Below are positions 55,068 through 64,000 of a stretch of 64,000 bases of DNA, in pieces. The notes under the pieces were generated by a model, which was not told the DNA's origin, did not search any database, and saw nothing but the letters and a program-made list of their open reading frames with translations. This DNA comes from Stieleria tagensis (lineage in GTDB: Bacteria; Planctomycetota; Planctomycetia; Pirellulales; Pirellulaceae). Positions within the stretch are counted from its first letter, which is position 1, and each line of letters opens with the position of its first letter. The position numbers and the translations under genes are program-made. The stretch is from assembly GCF_024129865.1 (NCBI RefSeq), contig NZ_JAMYFE010000112.1, positions 44,951 through 108,950 of the forward strand, read 5' to 3'.

Positions 55068-55367
55068 GGGGATACCCCGTCGGTTTCGGCAGGTGGATTC
55101 ACTGTACCCCCTCGATGTTATCGCGTCTGAAGAGGCTTGGTGGGCACCAATTGCAAAATCAAAGGATTCAGCGATGGCTGCAAAGCAGCGCAAAAGTAAA
55201 GTTTCCACCCCCTTGAACCGTCGATTCTCAGTCACTACCTTAATGCGATCGGTTCTCAATAGAGGGCCGGCCCGCCGCGCAGCCAGCAAAACGCAGTTTC
55301 TTTCGTTCGCGCACTAGCCAGCCACGCCCTTTCCGTTCTTGTTTTTCGGTGTCTGGATTGTTGCTGC
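55068..55367. other. 300-bp intergenic promoter region
   Basis: Separates two divergent units: the radical SAM gene and the PepSY-TM operon. No supported gene, repeat or RNA was seen. It should contain both promoters. Confidence 0.5.
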
Positions 55368-56024
55368 ATGGTTGAATCATCAACACACAAACCGAAACAG
55401 CCAGCGCTGGCAAAACGCAAACGTCGTTCGATTTGGCTGCGTTGGTTGATTCATTCGCATTGGATCAGTTCCGCCGTCAGCTTGGTGGGAATGTTGTTGT
55501 TTGCGTTGACCGGCATCACGCTTAACCATGCCGCGCAGATCGAAACGCAACCCGTTATTCAGACCCATCAAGCGCAGTTGCCGCCGCGGTTGCAGCAGCA
55601 ACTGCGGGAGTTTGATCACGATGGAACTGCGGCATTGCCAGCCGAGCTATCGGAGTGGTTGGGCGGAGAATTCGATCAGTCGATCCAGGACCGGCAAGCG
55701 GAATGGAGCGAGGACGAAGTCTATTTGTCGATGCAGGGACCAGGTGCAGACGCCTGGTTGGCAATCGATCGCGAGAGCGGCGAAGTGGAATTCGAATCGA
55801 CCAGCCGCGGCTGGATTTCCTACTTCAACGATTTGCACAAAGGCCGTCACACCGGCGTGGCATGGAGTTGGTTTATCGATTTGTTTGCGGTGGCCACGCT
55901 GGTGTTTTGTATCACCGGTCTGCTGTTGTTATACGAACGCGCCAAGCATCGCCGATTGACATGGCCACTGGTTGGGCTCGGTTTGATTGCGCCATGGATT
56001 TTGATCGTGCTGATGATGCACTAA
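55368..56024 (+). CDS. PepSY-associated TM protein
   Basis: 218 residues. One helix near 33-52 ([21 protein letters not shown]), a periplasmic PepSY-like domain (about 60-160, [39 protein letters not shown]), and two helices at the C-terminus ([42 protein letters not shown]). Proteins of this family are linked to reduction or uptake of iron and other metals. It is first in an operon with DUF2271 and DUF4198 genes, a known combination in bacteria often beside TonB receptors. Confidence 0.85.
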   Translation: MVESSTHKPKQPALAKRKRRSIWLRWLIHSHWISSAVSLVGMLLFALTGITLNHAAQIETQPVIQTHQAQLPPRLQQQLREFDHDGTAALPAELSEWLGGEFDQSIQDRQAEWSEDEVYLSMQGPGADAWLAIDRESGEVEFESTSRGWISYFNDLHKGRHTGVAWSWFIDLFAVATLVFCITGLLLLYERAKHRRLTWPLVGLGLIAPWILIVLMMH

Positions 56025-56060
56025 ACCCAAGTTCCTTTTTTAAGCCTGTCGGAAGAGACG

Positions 56061-56597
56061 ATGAAAAAATTGATTGTGATCGCGCTGCTGTGTCTAGGGA
56101 TCGGTCGTGCTACGGTTGGGCTGGCGCAAGACGACGCGACGAACATGGAGGTTGGTGTTGAAATTCCACGATTGAACGTCTCGGAATACCATCGGCCTTA
56201 TGTTGCTGTTTGGATTCAAGACGGCAATCGAAAAGTCGTTGCGAATCTTGCTGTCTGGTATCAGATGAAAGATTCGAGCGAAGGGGCCGGGACAAAATGG
56301 CTTCCGGATCTACGCCAGTGGTGGCGGCGGTCGGGGCGCAGTCTGGATCTTCCCGTCGATGGCGTTTCCAGCGCAACCCGTCCCGCAGGAAAGCACAAAC
56401 TGTCCCTGGCGAGTGACGATCAACGTCTGACAAAACTTAAACCCGGCAACTACGAATTGATCGTCGAAGCGGCTCGAGAGGTCGGTGGTCGGGAACTGGT
56501 CGAAATTCCATTCACTTGGCCCACCGACAAGTCCGTGACACACAAGTCCAAGGGTGAATCCGAACTGGGCGAAGTCACACTCACCCTGTCACCGTAG
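56061..56597 (+). CDS. DUF2271 exported protein
   Basis: 178 residues, signal peptide (IVIALLCLGIGRATVGLA). The DUF2271 pattern is clear: VEIPRLNVSEYHRPYVAVWIQD, VANLAVWYQM, KWLPDLRQWWRRSGR, and DGVSSATRPAGKHKL. It probably folds as a periplasmic beta-sandwich. Function unknown, but DUF2271 genes recur between PepSY-TM and DUF4198 genes, as here, suggesting a shared metal-related role. Starts 37 bp after the PepSY gene. Confidence 0.85.
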   Translation: MKKLIVIALLCLGIGRATVGLAQDDATNMEVGVEIPRLNVSEYHRPYVAVWIQDGNRKVVANLAVWYQMKDSSEGAGTKWLPDLRQWWRRSGRSLDLPVDGVSSATRPAGKHKLSLASDDQRLTKLKPGNYELIVEAAREVGGRELVEIPFTWPTDKSVTHKSKGESELGEVTLTLSP

Positions 56598-56705
56598 CCG
56601 GTAGGCCGGAAGAAATACCATCCGTTTATCGTTCTTGGCTCCGTTGACCAAACCGTTGGATCAGCGGAGCGATCCACGACTTTCCTTTCCCGTTGGAGAA
56701 CTCAA

Positions 56706-57512
56706 ATGTCTCGCTTGCTACTTTCCGCCTTTGTATTGGCACTGTTGATTCCTGTTACCAGCGAAGCGCACAAGGTTTGGTTGCGTCCATCGCAAACGGT
56801 GCTTTCCGGTGCTGAACCGTGGGTCACGGTGGATGCGGCGGTTTCCAATGACCTGTTTTACTTCAATCACTTCCCACTTCGTCTGGACGGATTGGTCATC
56901 ACGGCGCCGGACGGCAGTTCTGTCGAAGCCGAGAATCAATCGGTGGGCAAGTACCGCAGCGTCTTTGATCTTGCGCTGAAGCAACGCGGCACATACCGCA
57001 TTGCGGTCGTCAATCACGGCGTGTTTGCCAGTTGGGAAGAAAACGGGGAACGACGTCGCTGGCGAGGTAACGCGCAATCCATTGCAAATGAAGTGCCTGC
57101 TGGTGCCAAAAATCTAAGCGTCACCGAAAGTTTGGGACGTGTGGAGACGTTTGTTACCAATGGGGCGCCGTCGACCGAATCGATCCAACCGACCGGCAAA
57201 GGCGTGGAGCTAGTGCCGTTGACGCATCCGAACGATTTGTATGCTGGCGAAGAGTCCAAGTTCCAGTTTTTGGTCAACGGGAAACCGGCCGCAAACATGC
57301 AGATCGAATTGTTGCGTGGCGAAACGCGATACCGCAATTCTCAGGATGCGTTGACGATCACGACCGACAGTAAGGGTGAATTCTCGGTCCGTTGGCCCGA
57401 GCCAGGAATGTACTGGTTAGAAACCAGTACGGAGGACTCACAAACCGAGATTCCACAGGCCCAGAGTCGTCGGTTGAGCTACGCAGCAACACTCGAAGTG
57501 CTGCCCCAGTAG
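56706..57512 (+). CDS. DUF4198 exported protein
   Basis: 268 residues with signal peptide ([18 protein letters not shown]) followed at once by [12 protein letters not shown], the DUF4198 hallmark in which the N-terminal His may bind metal. Two beta-sandwich modules follow: residues 30-150, then a carboxypeptidase-regulatory-like fold ([62 protein letters not shown]). The family is tied to nickel/cobalt or other metal uptake. Last gene of the PepSY-DUF2271-DUF4198 unit; its stop is 2 bp from the converging sulfatase stop. Confidence 0.85.
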   Translation: MSRLLLSAFVLALLIPVTSEAHKVWLRPSQTVLSGAEPWVTVDAAVSNDLFYFNHFPLRLDGLVITAPDGSSVEAENQSVGKYRSVFDLALKQRGTYRIAVVNHGVFASWEENGERRRWRGNAQSIANEVPAGAKNLSVTESLGRVETFVTNGAPSTESIQPTGKGVELVPLTHPNDLYAGEESKFQFLVNGKPAANMQIELLRGETRYRNSQDALTITTDSKGEFSVRWPEPGMYWLETSTEDSQTEIPQAQSRRLSYAATLEVLPQ

Positions 57513-57514
57513 TT

Positions 57515-59050
57515 TTATTCGTACTGCCACTTGAGAATCCAAGGGTCATCGAACTCTTTTTGCATCGCTTTGAGTTTGGCTTTGTATTTTTCCAAGACGT
57601 CAGCGTGCCCCGGACTGTCGGCCAGATTGGTGGACTCGTTGGGGTCGGTTTGCATGTCAAATAGCTCGAATTCGGGCCGCTGAACATAGCGGCCAATGGT
57701 CATCTGGCCATACGGAGCATCGTTGCCTTTGGCCAGTTGGGCTTGCCAACTGCTGGCGGCCCACAGGTCGGAGGCAAATGGGAACGGCAACGGGTGGGCG
57801 ATGTTCCAGATCAGTTTGAAATCTTTGTCGCGGACGACGCGCATTGGATAGTACATCTGGATCTCATGAAACGTATGAGACGCCATGATGGTATCGTGAT
57901 GATGATCATTGGGGTTCTTCAACACATGCATCCACGATTTGCCATGATAGGATGCAAACGGCTTGTTTCCATTGCGATTGTCCAACAATGCTTCCTCGCG
58001 TTCGTTCCAGAACTTGTTGGCATCCAGCATGTTTTTGGGGCGGTTCTTTTTGGTGTCTAAGCCGCCGGCAAAATCCAGCAGACTGGGCGTGATATCGATG
58101 TGACTGATCATCGCATCGGTCTCGACGCCGCGCTGTGATTGGTAGGGATCGCGGACGACAAAGGGGACACGCAACCCGCCTTCGTAGACGGTTGTCTTGC
58201 CGCCGGCAAATGCCATCCCATGGTCGCTGGTGAACACCAATAGCGTTTTGTCGAACAAGTCAGCCTGCTTGAGTATCTGGACCAACCGTGCGACTCCGGC
58301 GTCGACGCGTGAGCAGGACTGGTAGTACTGAGCCAATTCCTCACGCGTTTCCGGCGTGTCTGGCAGGAATGCAGGTACCGTCACGTCGGCTGGATCAAAG
58401 AAAACTTCTTCCACGCCTGGATAGGCACCGTGGTCCGGTTTGTTGCCAAATAGGTTTGGTTTTAATTTTTGGTCGCTTGATTTGTCGGTTCCACCACCGC
58501 GGTGCGGGTCGGAAGTGCCGAAATATAAAAAGAAAGGTCGATTGTCAGCGGAGTCAGTGAGGAAGTCACGGGACTGTTCGGCCATCTCGACGGCGTTTCG
58601 CGAGTTTGCTTTCAGATAGGTTTCGAAATGAAACACCGATTCTGGGGCGACGTGATATTTGCCGATCTGCCCGGTTCGGTATCCGGCTCGTTGCATCACG
58701 CGCGGCAACGCCAACGAAACGACGTCATGGAAGGACGCAAATTTGTGATAGTGGTGCTGGTGGCCAAACTGGCCATTGCGGTGATTGTGCAGACCGCTCA
58801 TCACAACGCTACGACTGGCGCTACACGACGCGGTGGTGGCGAACGCATTGCGAAACAAGACGCCGTCGGCCGCGATCGCATCAATGGCAGGTGTTTTGGC
58901 GGCGCTGTCGCCATAGCATCCGAGCGTCGGACTTTCGTCATCGGTGATGATGAAAATCACATTTCGTTCGGCAGATCGCGCCGTTTGTGGTGTGGCCATC
59001 AACGTCAATAAAACGATGATCGCACATGGAAAAATTTGTAGCTGCATCAA
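57515..59050 (-). CDS. Exported sulfatase (S1 family)
   Basis: 511 residues with signal peptide (FPCAIIVLLTLMATPQTARSA). Metal site FIITDDESPTLGCYGD and the sulfatase signature CSASRSVVMSG with Cys76 as formylglycine precursor (Ala in place of the usual Pro two residues later, which the family allows). TSDHGMAFAGGKTTVYEGGLRVPFVVRDP is the second motif. The HNHRNGQFGHQHH segment resembles N-sulfoglucosamine sulfohydrolase-type enzymes. Planctomycetes encode many such enzymes to desulfate algal polysaccharides. Confidence 0.9.
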   Translation of the reverse strand: MMQLQIFPCAIIVLLTLMATPQTARSAERNVIFIITDDESPTLGCYGDSAAKTPAIDAIAADGVLFRNAFATTASCSASRSVVMSGLHNHRNGQFGHQHHYHKFASFHDVVSLALPRVMQRAGYRTGQIGKYHVAPESVFHFETYLKANSRNAVEMAEQSRDFLTDSADNRPFFLYFGTSDPHRGGGTDKSSDQKLKPNLFGNKPDHGAYPGVEEVFFDPADVTVPAFLPDTPETREELAQYYQSCSRVDAGVARLVQILKQADLFDKTLLVFTSDHGMAFAGGKTTVYEGGLRVPFVVRDPYQSQRGVETDAMISHIDITPSLLDFAGGLDTKKNRPKNMLDANKFWNEREEALLDNRNGNKPFASYHGKSWMHVLKNPNDHHHDTIMASHTFHEIQMYYPMRVVRDKDFKLIWNIAHPLPFPFASDLWAASSWQAQLAKGNDAPYGQMTIGRYVQRPEFELFDMQTDPNESTNLADSPGHADVLEKYKAKLKAMQKEFDDPWILKWQYE

Positions 59051-59135
59051 TCCGTACCAAGCAAATAAAGGGAGCGGCGTCGTGGAACATCAGCGGACAG
59101 GACGATCGAGCGCGGTGATGGATGATCCGATGGGA

Positions 59136-59393
59136 TCAGATTCCCATCTGTGACAGCATGTCGGCAATGCGGCCGATGGTTTGCGTCAACACCGGATGGG
59201 ATTCCTGGAAGGATCCGGTTTGTTCCTGAAGTTGTTTCGCCAAGGTCGCAGAATTGACGTCCTGTTCGTCCAAGGTCGCGGAGATTTGCCCCACTGCCCG
59301 CCGAAGGTGTTCGGCTTCATCGGGCCCTAGATTTTCGATCGAGTCGAGTGCCGATTTCAGTTGTGTGAGAGCTTCTTCAAGTTCTTGACGCAT
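59136..59393 (-). CDS. DUF4404 family helical protein
   Basis: 85 residues from ATG 59393; an earlier in-frame start adds a proline-rich leader. Two amphipathic helices dominate: LEEALTQLKSALDSIENLGPDEAEHLRRAVGQISATLDE and ESHPVLTQTIGRIADMLSQMGI, the DUF4404 pattern. Small, cytoplasmic, function unknown. Lies 123 bp downstream of the hybrid kinase on the same strand. Confidence 0.72.
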   Translation of the reverse strand: MRQELEEALTQLKSALDSIENLGPDEAEHLRRAVGQISATLDEQDVNSATLAKQLQEQTGSFQESHPVLTQTIGRIADMLSQMGI

Positions 59394-59516
59394 GCGAGTG
59401 GTCTCTAGTTCGGCTGATGGCCGCTGACAAAAGGGAGGGGGGATTTGTTGAAACACGATGGTTTCGCACCTCGTCCAATTGTATCGACTGGCGTACCCGG
59501 CTGGGAACCAGCGTTT

Positions 59517-62399
59517 TCACTCGCCCTCGGCCACCGGGACAACGATTCGAGACGCGATCGCAACAATCGCATGCAAGTCCCGGCGCATGGCCGATTCGTC
59601 CTGTTGCTCAGCGGAACGTTCTAACGAATGCGTGGGGGCGACAAACTGATCAAATCCGAGTGATCCGCTGGTTCCTCGCAACCAGTGCGCGAGCAGTCCC
59701 AATTCCGTCCAGTCCTGGTTGTCGAACGCTTGGTGCATCTCGCGGAGTTTGATTTCCAGTCGTTCCAGAAAGTGCAGGACGATTTCACGAAATTCTGGAT
59801 CTTCCATCGGCAGTGTGGATTCGATCGGTCCGCTTGCCTGTGCGGCAGAATCAATCGGCGTGGCTGTTTGCTCGGACCGAGATGAGTCTTGGAATAAATC
59901 TTTGGCCGGTGAAGCTGCGATCTGAGACGCGAGATCGATGCGTGACGCGATGTGTTTGATTTGTTTCATTTGTAGCTGGCATCCACTGATTTGGTGCTCC
60001 AAAGAGAACCGCTGCAAGTCCGCCGCGGGCTGAAAGAAGACGTCGAATCCTGCGTTTCCACAGGTGCCTTTCAACCAGTGTGCATCGTTGGCCAATGATT
60101 CAAATTGCTCGGCTTGCAATGCTCGCTCCATCGCAGGGAAACGCAAACCCAATGCCTGGACAAATCCGTCTGCGATTTCCAAGAATTCGATGTCCTCCAA
60201 GGGGTGGCTGCATCGCACCGGCAGCTGAGGGTGCGTGTCGATCGACGCTGCATCGACGGGATTCGAGGTTGGCGGTAATGAACCGAGCACCTCGGCCAAC
60301 TTGGCCAGCAACGTATCAATCTTGATCGGTTTGGTTAGAAATCCACTGCAGCCAGCGGCAAAGCATTTCTCCTGATCGCCTTGCATTGCGTTGGCGGTCA
60401 ACGCGATGATGGGTTGGGTGTAACCCGATTCACGCAGCTTGGCGGTCGCCGTGTATCCATCCATCACTGGCATGTGCATGTCCATCAAGACAATGTCAAA
60501 CGGCTCTTTGGTAGCCGCGGCGACGGCAAGTTGTCCGTTTTCGACGGTGGTTACATTGACGCCGGCCTGACCCAGAATCAATCGCAACAATTTTCGGTTG
60601 GGCGAGCCGTCTTCGGCAACCAAGATTCGACAGGCCGGTAGTTGTTGCACCTTTGTGGTTGGCGACTGGGATTCGGTCTGCAATTCTGGATCGTCGATCG
60701 GATCAATCAATTCCAGTGCATTCAGGGGGCCGATGGCGACGTGAATGGTGAATGTCGTGCCTTTTCCAGGTGTGCTGGAAACCGTGATTCGGCCCCCCAT
60801 GGCTTCGGCCAGTTGTTTGCTAATCGCTAGCCCCAACCCGGTTCCGCCGAAGCGACGTGTGATCGACGTGTCGGCTTGGGTGAAGGGATCAAACACCTTG
60901 GCCAATGCGTCCGGCGAGATGCCGATGCCGGTGTCGATGACATCAATGGCTAAAAACGTTTGGTCGGCTGCAGCCAGATCGCTGTTGGAAGGGGCGCGGG
61001 GTTGATCTATCCGGGCAACGATTTCGACGCCGCCGTGTTCCGTGAATTTTATCGCGTTGCCGGCCAAGTTCATGACGGCCTGTCGCAGCCGCATGGCGTC
61101 ACCGAGGATCAATTTGGGCAGCAGGCCTTGGTTTCGAAACGCCAGCGAGATCGCTTTCTCGTCGGCTCGAGGACGTAGCAAATTGACAACGTCTTTGATG
61201 ATTTTATAAGGCGAACACGGTTCAATGGACAATTCCATCTGTCCCGACTCGACTTTGGAAAGATCTAAGATGTCGTTGATCAACGCCAGCAGGTGTTCAC
61301 CGCTGCCGTGGATCGTGTCCAGGTATTCTTGACGGTCTTGGATCGAGGTGTCGAATCCGCGGCGGAGTACATCGGTGTAGCCCAGGATGGCATTCATCGG
61401 CGTCCGAATCTCGTGACTCATTCTTGCCAGGAACTCGCTCTTGGCTTGATTGGCGTCATCAGCGACTCGTTTCGCAATCGTCAAATCACGTTTGGTTTCT
61501 TCCAATTGTGTGACGTCGTCAAAACTGACCAACACGCCGCGACTCTTGCCATCGTGGCCGAGCACCGGGGAGGCATTGGCGATCAACATTCGGGGCGGAT
61601 GATTCGGCAGGCACAGCTCAATCATGGCACCGGCGATGACCACATCATCAGAAAGCGCGGTCTGCCAGGGAGCCTGGTGGAGTGAATCCAGTTTCCAATC
61701 TAACCGATCGGCTTTGCGACCCAGAAGACGATCGGGATCGCATCCGATCCAGTCAGAAAAGGACTGATTGGCCAGCACGATGCGGCCTTGTCGGTCCAGT
61801 ACCAAGAGGCCTTCGGCAAGCGAGTCGAGTGCCGATCGCACTCGTTTGGGGACTGTTTTGGAGGGGTCCAAATGAGCCAGCATTTTTTTCAGGTACAGTT
61901 GGAACAGAACGAAACTGACCAAGCACACAAACGCTGTCATCACAATCCACGGATCCATCAGTTTGGCAGACCAGTGGCTAGGTCGCAGAGGAGCAAAGCA
62001 CAATTCGACGACTCCCCAGCGATTGGTCCCGCTGCGAATCGGTACCTGGACGTGAGTGCCCGTGGAATGCTGCGATGACCGCTTGGACCAGGCTTGTTTG
62101 TGATCTCCGAAGACCGAAACCAACGCGCCATTGGTCCGACGAATTCCGGCCGAGATCACGGCTGGGTTGCGCTCGACGACGGATTCAAGGAACCGTTCCA
62201 AGCGGCGTGTTTCGCGATGAGAGATCAGATCCGAACTTGTCAACGCGATGACTTCGCACAAATTTGCCCGACCGGCTCGAATGGCTGATTCTTCCGCCGG
62301 GACAAGCCCCAGGAACATAGCCAAAGAAAGCACCGACAGGAGGACGCAGATCAGCCCAAGCGAAATACGTGTCTTGACATTCAATTTGAATAGGTGCAT
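59517..62399 (-). CDS. Hybrid histidine kinase with receiver and two Hpt domains
   Basis: 960 residues. Helices near 13-33 and 151-170 enclose a ~115-residue periplasmic sensor. A PAS-like domain follows (about 185-300), then HisKA with His329 (MSHEIRTPMNAILG). The ATPase has a GNAIKFTEHG N box, DTGIGI and GGTGLGLAISKQL. The receiver has Asp640 in VLMDMHMPVMDGY. Two Hpt-like modules follow, with His774 (AHWLKGTCGNAG) and His905 (AHWLRGTSGSLG). This is a full His-Asp-His phosphorelay with a duplicated output module. The start codon overlaps the adhesin stop (TAATG), so the two genes are coupled. Confidence 0.92.
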   Translation of the reverse strand: MHLFKLNVKTRISLGLICVLLSVLSLAMFLGLVPAEESAIRAGRANLCEVIALTSSDLISHRETRRLERFLESVVERNPAVISAGIRRTNGALVSVFGDHKQAWSKRSSQHSTGTHVQVPIRSGTNRWGVVELCFAPLRPSHWSAKLMDPWIVMTAFVCLVSFVLFQLYLKKMLAHLDPSKTVPKRVRSALDSLAEGLLVLDRQGRIVLANQSFSDWIGCDPDRLLGRKADRLDWKLDSLHQAPWQTALSDDVVIAGAMIELCLPNHPPRMLIANASPVLGHDGKSRGVLVSFDDVTQLEETKRDLTIAKRVADDANQAKSEFLARMSHEIRTPMNAILGYTDVLRRGFDTSIQDRQEYLDTIHGSGEHLLALINDILDLSKVESGQMELSIEPCSPYKIIKDVVNLLRPRADEKAISLAFRNQGLLPKLILGDAMRLRQAVMNLAGNAIKFTEHGGVEIVARIDQPRAPSNSDLAAADQTFLAIDVIDTGIGISPDALAKVFDPFTQADTSITRRFGGTGLGLAISKQLAEAMGGRITVSSTPGKGTTFTIHVAIGPLNALELIDPIDDPELQTESQSPTTKVQQLPACRILVAEDGSPNRKLLRLILGQAGVNVTTVENGQLAVAAATKEPFDIVLMDMHMPVMDGYTATAKLRESGYTQPIIALTANAMQGDQEKCFAAGCSGFLTKPIKIDTLLAKLAEVLGSLPPTSNPVDAASIDTHPQLPVRCSHPLEDIEFLEIADGFVQALGLRFPAMERALQAEQFESLANDAHWLKGTCGNAGFDVFFQPAADLQRFSLEHQISGCQLQMKQIKHIASRIDLASQIAASPAKDLFQDSSRSEQTATPIDSAAQASGPIESTLPMEDPEFREIVLHFLERLEIKLREMHQAFDNQDWTELGLLAHWLRGTSGSLGFDQFVAPTHSLERSAEQQDESAMRRDLHAIVAIASRIVVPVAEGE

Positions 62400-64000
62400 T
62401 AGGAGACCTCCCCCGATGGCGATGCTTGATTCGTCGTCGTGACGTCCGGGGCAGGTTCCGGAGAGTTCTTTTCTAACATGGTTTCGATGGAATCATCGTC
62501 GGAGTCGTCAACGTCATCGTCTTCGTGCATGTCGCTCAGTACCAATAGCGGATCGACCAAACTCCATGCCGGCAACTGTGCCAATAGGCTGGTTGCCAGC
62601 AGTCCACCGCGGACGGTCCACAACACGTAGCCGACTGACAGAGCACCGGAAAATCCGGCAAATGTTCCAGCGAACAGGAACCGTGATTCGGTGACTTGCT
62701 TGATTTGCTTCTCAAACTCGGCGAGATCGTCCCACAGCAACTGACTATCAAACGGGACAAACTCGAGTATCGAGTCGAGTTGCTCGATCACATTGATCCG
62801 TCTGCCAGAGAGTTGTGTGCTGAGGCTCATTTGTGTCGTCGCATAATCCTCGGAACCCGCCAAATTCAGTGGCTCAAGTGACGCCATTTCCAGCGGTGCA
62901 AAACGTGTCAGTTGGAACGCTTCGGTATTGAATCCTGCGATGCCTCCGGCAAAGACGGTAGGCACGTCGCTCAGACCGGATGTGAGCACCGGCGGTAACG
63001 GGCTGGATACAGGGTTGTTTGGTTGACCGGTCGTAGGCGGCTCCAGAGGATCGGATGGTTGAGGATCTGGTGTCGGCCCAGGATCGGTCGGTGACGGATT
63101 GATGTTCTCGATGTCCGTGTTGTGGATGGGGGACATGACGAGTATTTGAACGGTCGTTGGTAGACCGGATTGGACACCATCTGTGGCGGAATAACTGAAC
63201 GTGACGACGCCGGAAAATGTTGCTTCCGGAGAAAAGACGAACGAGCCATCGGTGGCGACTACCAGGGTGCCCGATGTCAGACCTCCCCAAGACTGAACCG
63301 ACAGTGTGTCACCGTCGACATCAATGTCGTTGGCAAGCAAACCACCGGAACCGACGATCAGGGTGGTGTTGGCAGCGACGGAATACTGATCCGAGATGCC
63401 GATCGGTTGGTCATTGATCGGCAAGATGTTCATGTTCACACTCTCTGTCGTCACGTTCACGCCATCGCTGGCCGTGATGGTCAATTGATCGTTGCCGGTG
63501 ACATCCGGATCGCTTCGGTACGTCAGTCCGATTGCCGCAGCGAGTGTGGTGTTGATTTCGGAAAGGGGGGCTGTCAAGGTCACACTGGAGCCACCATTTC
63601 CGGTGATGGATAGATCCGTGATCCCGCCCGGAACGGTTCCACTGATAGTCAGCCTGCCGCGAGCCACGCTCAACGTCACTTCTGCAATTCCGGTCCCGAG
63701 ATCAATGTCATCCACACGGATGCCAGTGATCGTCCATGCAATGTCTTCGCTGGGAAACTGCATCCCCGGAACCGTGATGGTCGGTGCGTTGTTGTTTGCC
63801 GCGATCGTGACATTGGCGGTGGCGACGTTGCTGTTTGACTGGCCGTCGTTGACGACAAACTGGATTTGGCGTGTTGTGGTATCTGGATTGAGGGAACTAT
63901 TGTCGTAGCGAATCGTTCGCAGGACTTGCTGGTAGTTGGCGACGCTGTCAATGTTGCTGAGTGTTAGCGTTCCAGCAACGTAGCTGGCGGTGATGCTGGT
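62399..64000 (-). CDS. Cadherin-like adhesin, C-terminal part
   Basis: The frame is open to the right edge, so only the last ~533 residues are seen. Repeated cadherin/VCBS-type domains are visible: QIQFVVNDGQSNSN, LTITASDGVNVTTESVNMNILPINDQP, VVTFSYSATDGVQS. A Pro/Asp-rich linker leads to a C-terminal membrane region (FAGFSGALSVGYVLWTVRGGLLATSLLAQLPAW, then DPLLVL), a conserved end of giant planctomycete and proteobacterial surface proteins. The last 50 residues are acidic and cytoplasmic. Upstream length is unknown but such proteins are often thousands of residues. Confidence 0.85.
   Translation of the reverse strand, partial: TSITASYVAGTLTLSNIDSVANYQQVLRTIRYDNSSLNPDTTTRQIQFVVNDGQSNSNVATANVTIAANNNAPTITVPGMQFPSEDIAWTITGIRVDDIDLGTGIAEVTLSVARGRLTISGTVPGGITDLSITGNGGSSVTLTAPLSEINTTLAAAIGLTYRSDPDVTGNDQLTITASDGVNVTTESVNMNILPINDQPIGISDQYSVAANTTLIVGSGGLLANDIDVDGDTLSVQSWGGLTSGTLVVATDGSFVFSPEATFSGVVTFSYSATDGVQSGLPTTVQILVMSPIHNTDIENINPSPTDPGPTPDPQPSDPLEPPTTGQPNNPVSSPLPPVLTSGLSDVPTVFAGGIAGFNTEAFQLTRFAPLEMASLEPLNLAGSEDYATTQMSLSTQLSGRRINVIEQLDSILEFVPFDSQLLWDDLAEFEKQIKQVTESRFLFAGTFAGFSGALSVGYVLWTVRGGLLATSLLAQLPAWSLVDPLLVLSDMHEDDDVDDSDDDSIETMLEKNSPEPAPDVTTTNQASPSGEVS

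Overview
The window looks like chromosomal DNA of a marine planctomycete of the Pirellulaceae (Rhodopirellula-like). This rests on gene content read directly from the translations: a BBP7-type outer-membrane protein, a sulfatase, a GH29 fucosidase with an L-fucose catabolic block, DUF1080/PDZ/beta-helix secreted proteins, a PEP-CTERM protein, a cadherin-like adhesin with the planctomycete-type C-terminal membrane anchor, and many short conserved proteins known mainly from this group. Species cannot be fixed from the window alone.

Layout. 0-12 kb: the start of imuA (truncated by the left edge), small conserved proteins, a PDZ protein overlapping mutY, a di-haem cytochrome c peroxidase, a secreted VWA protein / sensor kinase / response regulator operon, and an Hsp70 with a long disordered tail. 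12-24 kb: housekeeping and envelope genes (two sugar-isomerase TIM barrels, coaD, a class-V aminotransferase, an LptF/LptG-type permease with a family-2 glycosyltransferase, a BBP7 porin-like protein, tadA, vanZ-like, a voltage-sensor-like membrane protein). 26-31 kb: a compact operon for glyoxylate/glycolate metabolism (PLP aminotransferase plus GlcD, GlcE, GlcF), then rpsU and tRNA-Val(UAC).

The stretch from the tRNA-Val to about 41 kb is an accessory island with low gene density and many broken genes. It holds an Rpn-type nuclease/transposase and two orphan Rhs tip cassettes. Each cassette is an Rhs core fragment fused to a different cysteine-rich tip, followed 9-10 bp later by a small membrane protein. 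One tip has a phospholipase A2-like motif. The cassettes sit on either side of a tyrosine recombinase that has lost its N-terminus. The island also holds a MITE-like element with inverted ends, a frameshifted phage-type DNA polymerase remnant, a PEP-CTERM protein, and two members (one-domain and two-domain) of a secreted family with an invariant APYPQNLSLIISTT motif. I consider this island the most interesting part of the window.

41-53 kb: a polysaccharide/fucose utilisation locus (esterase, beta-helix/PDZ protein, GH29 fucosidase, class II aldolase, FucI, FucP, divergent XylR/AraC-type regulator). No fuculokinase is present in the window. 53-64 kb: a B12-binding radical SAM protein of the HpnP-like class, a PepSY-TM/DUF2271/DUF4198 operon, a sulfatase, a DUF4404 protein, and a hybrid histidine kinase with two Hpt domains whose start codon overlaps the stop codon of a large cadherin-like adhesin running off the right edge.

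Two large palindromic repeats sharing the same hairpin and the same flanking arm (near 23.2 and 47.7 kb, in opposite orientation) mark a dispersed intergenic repeat family.
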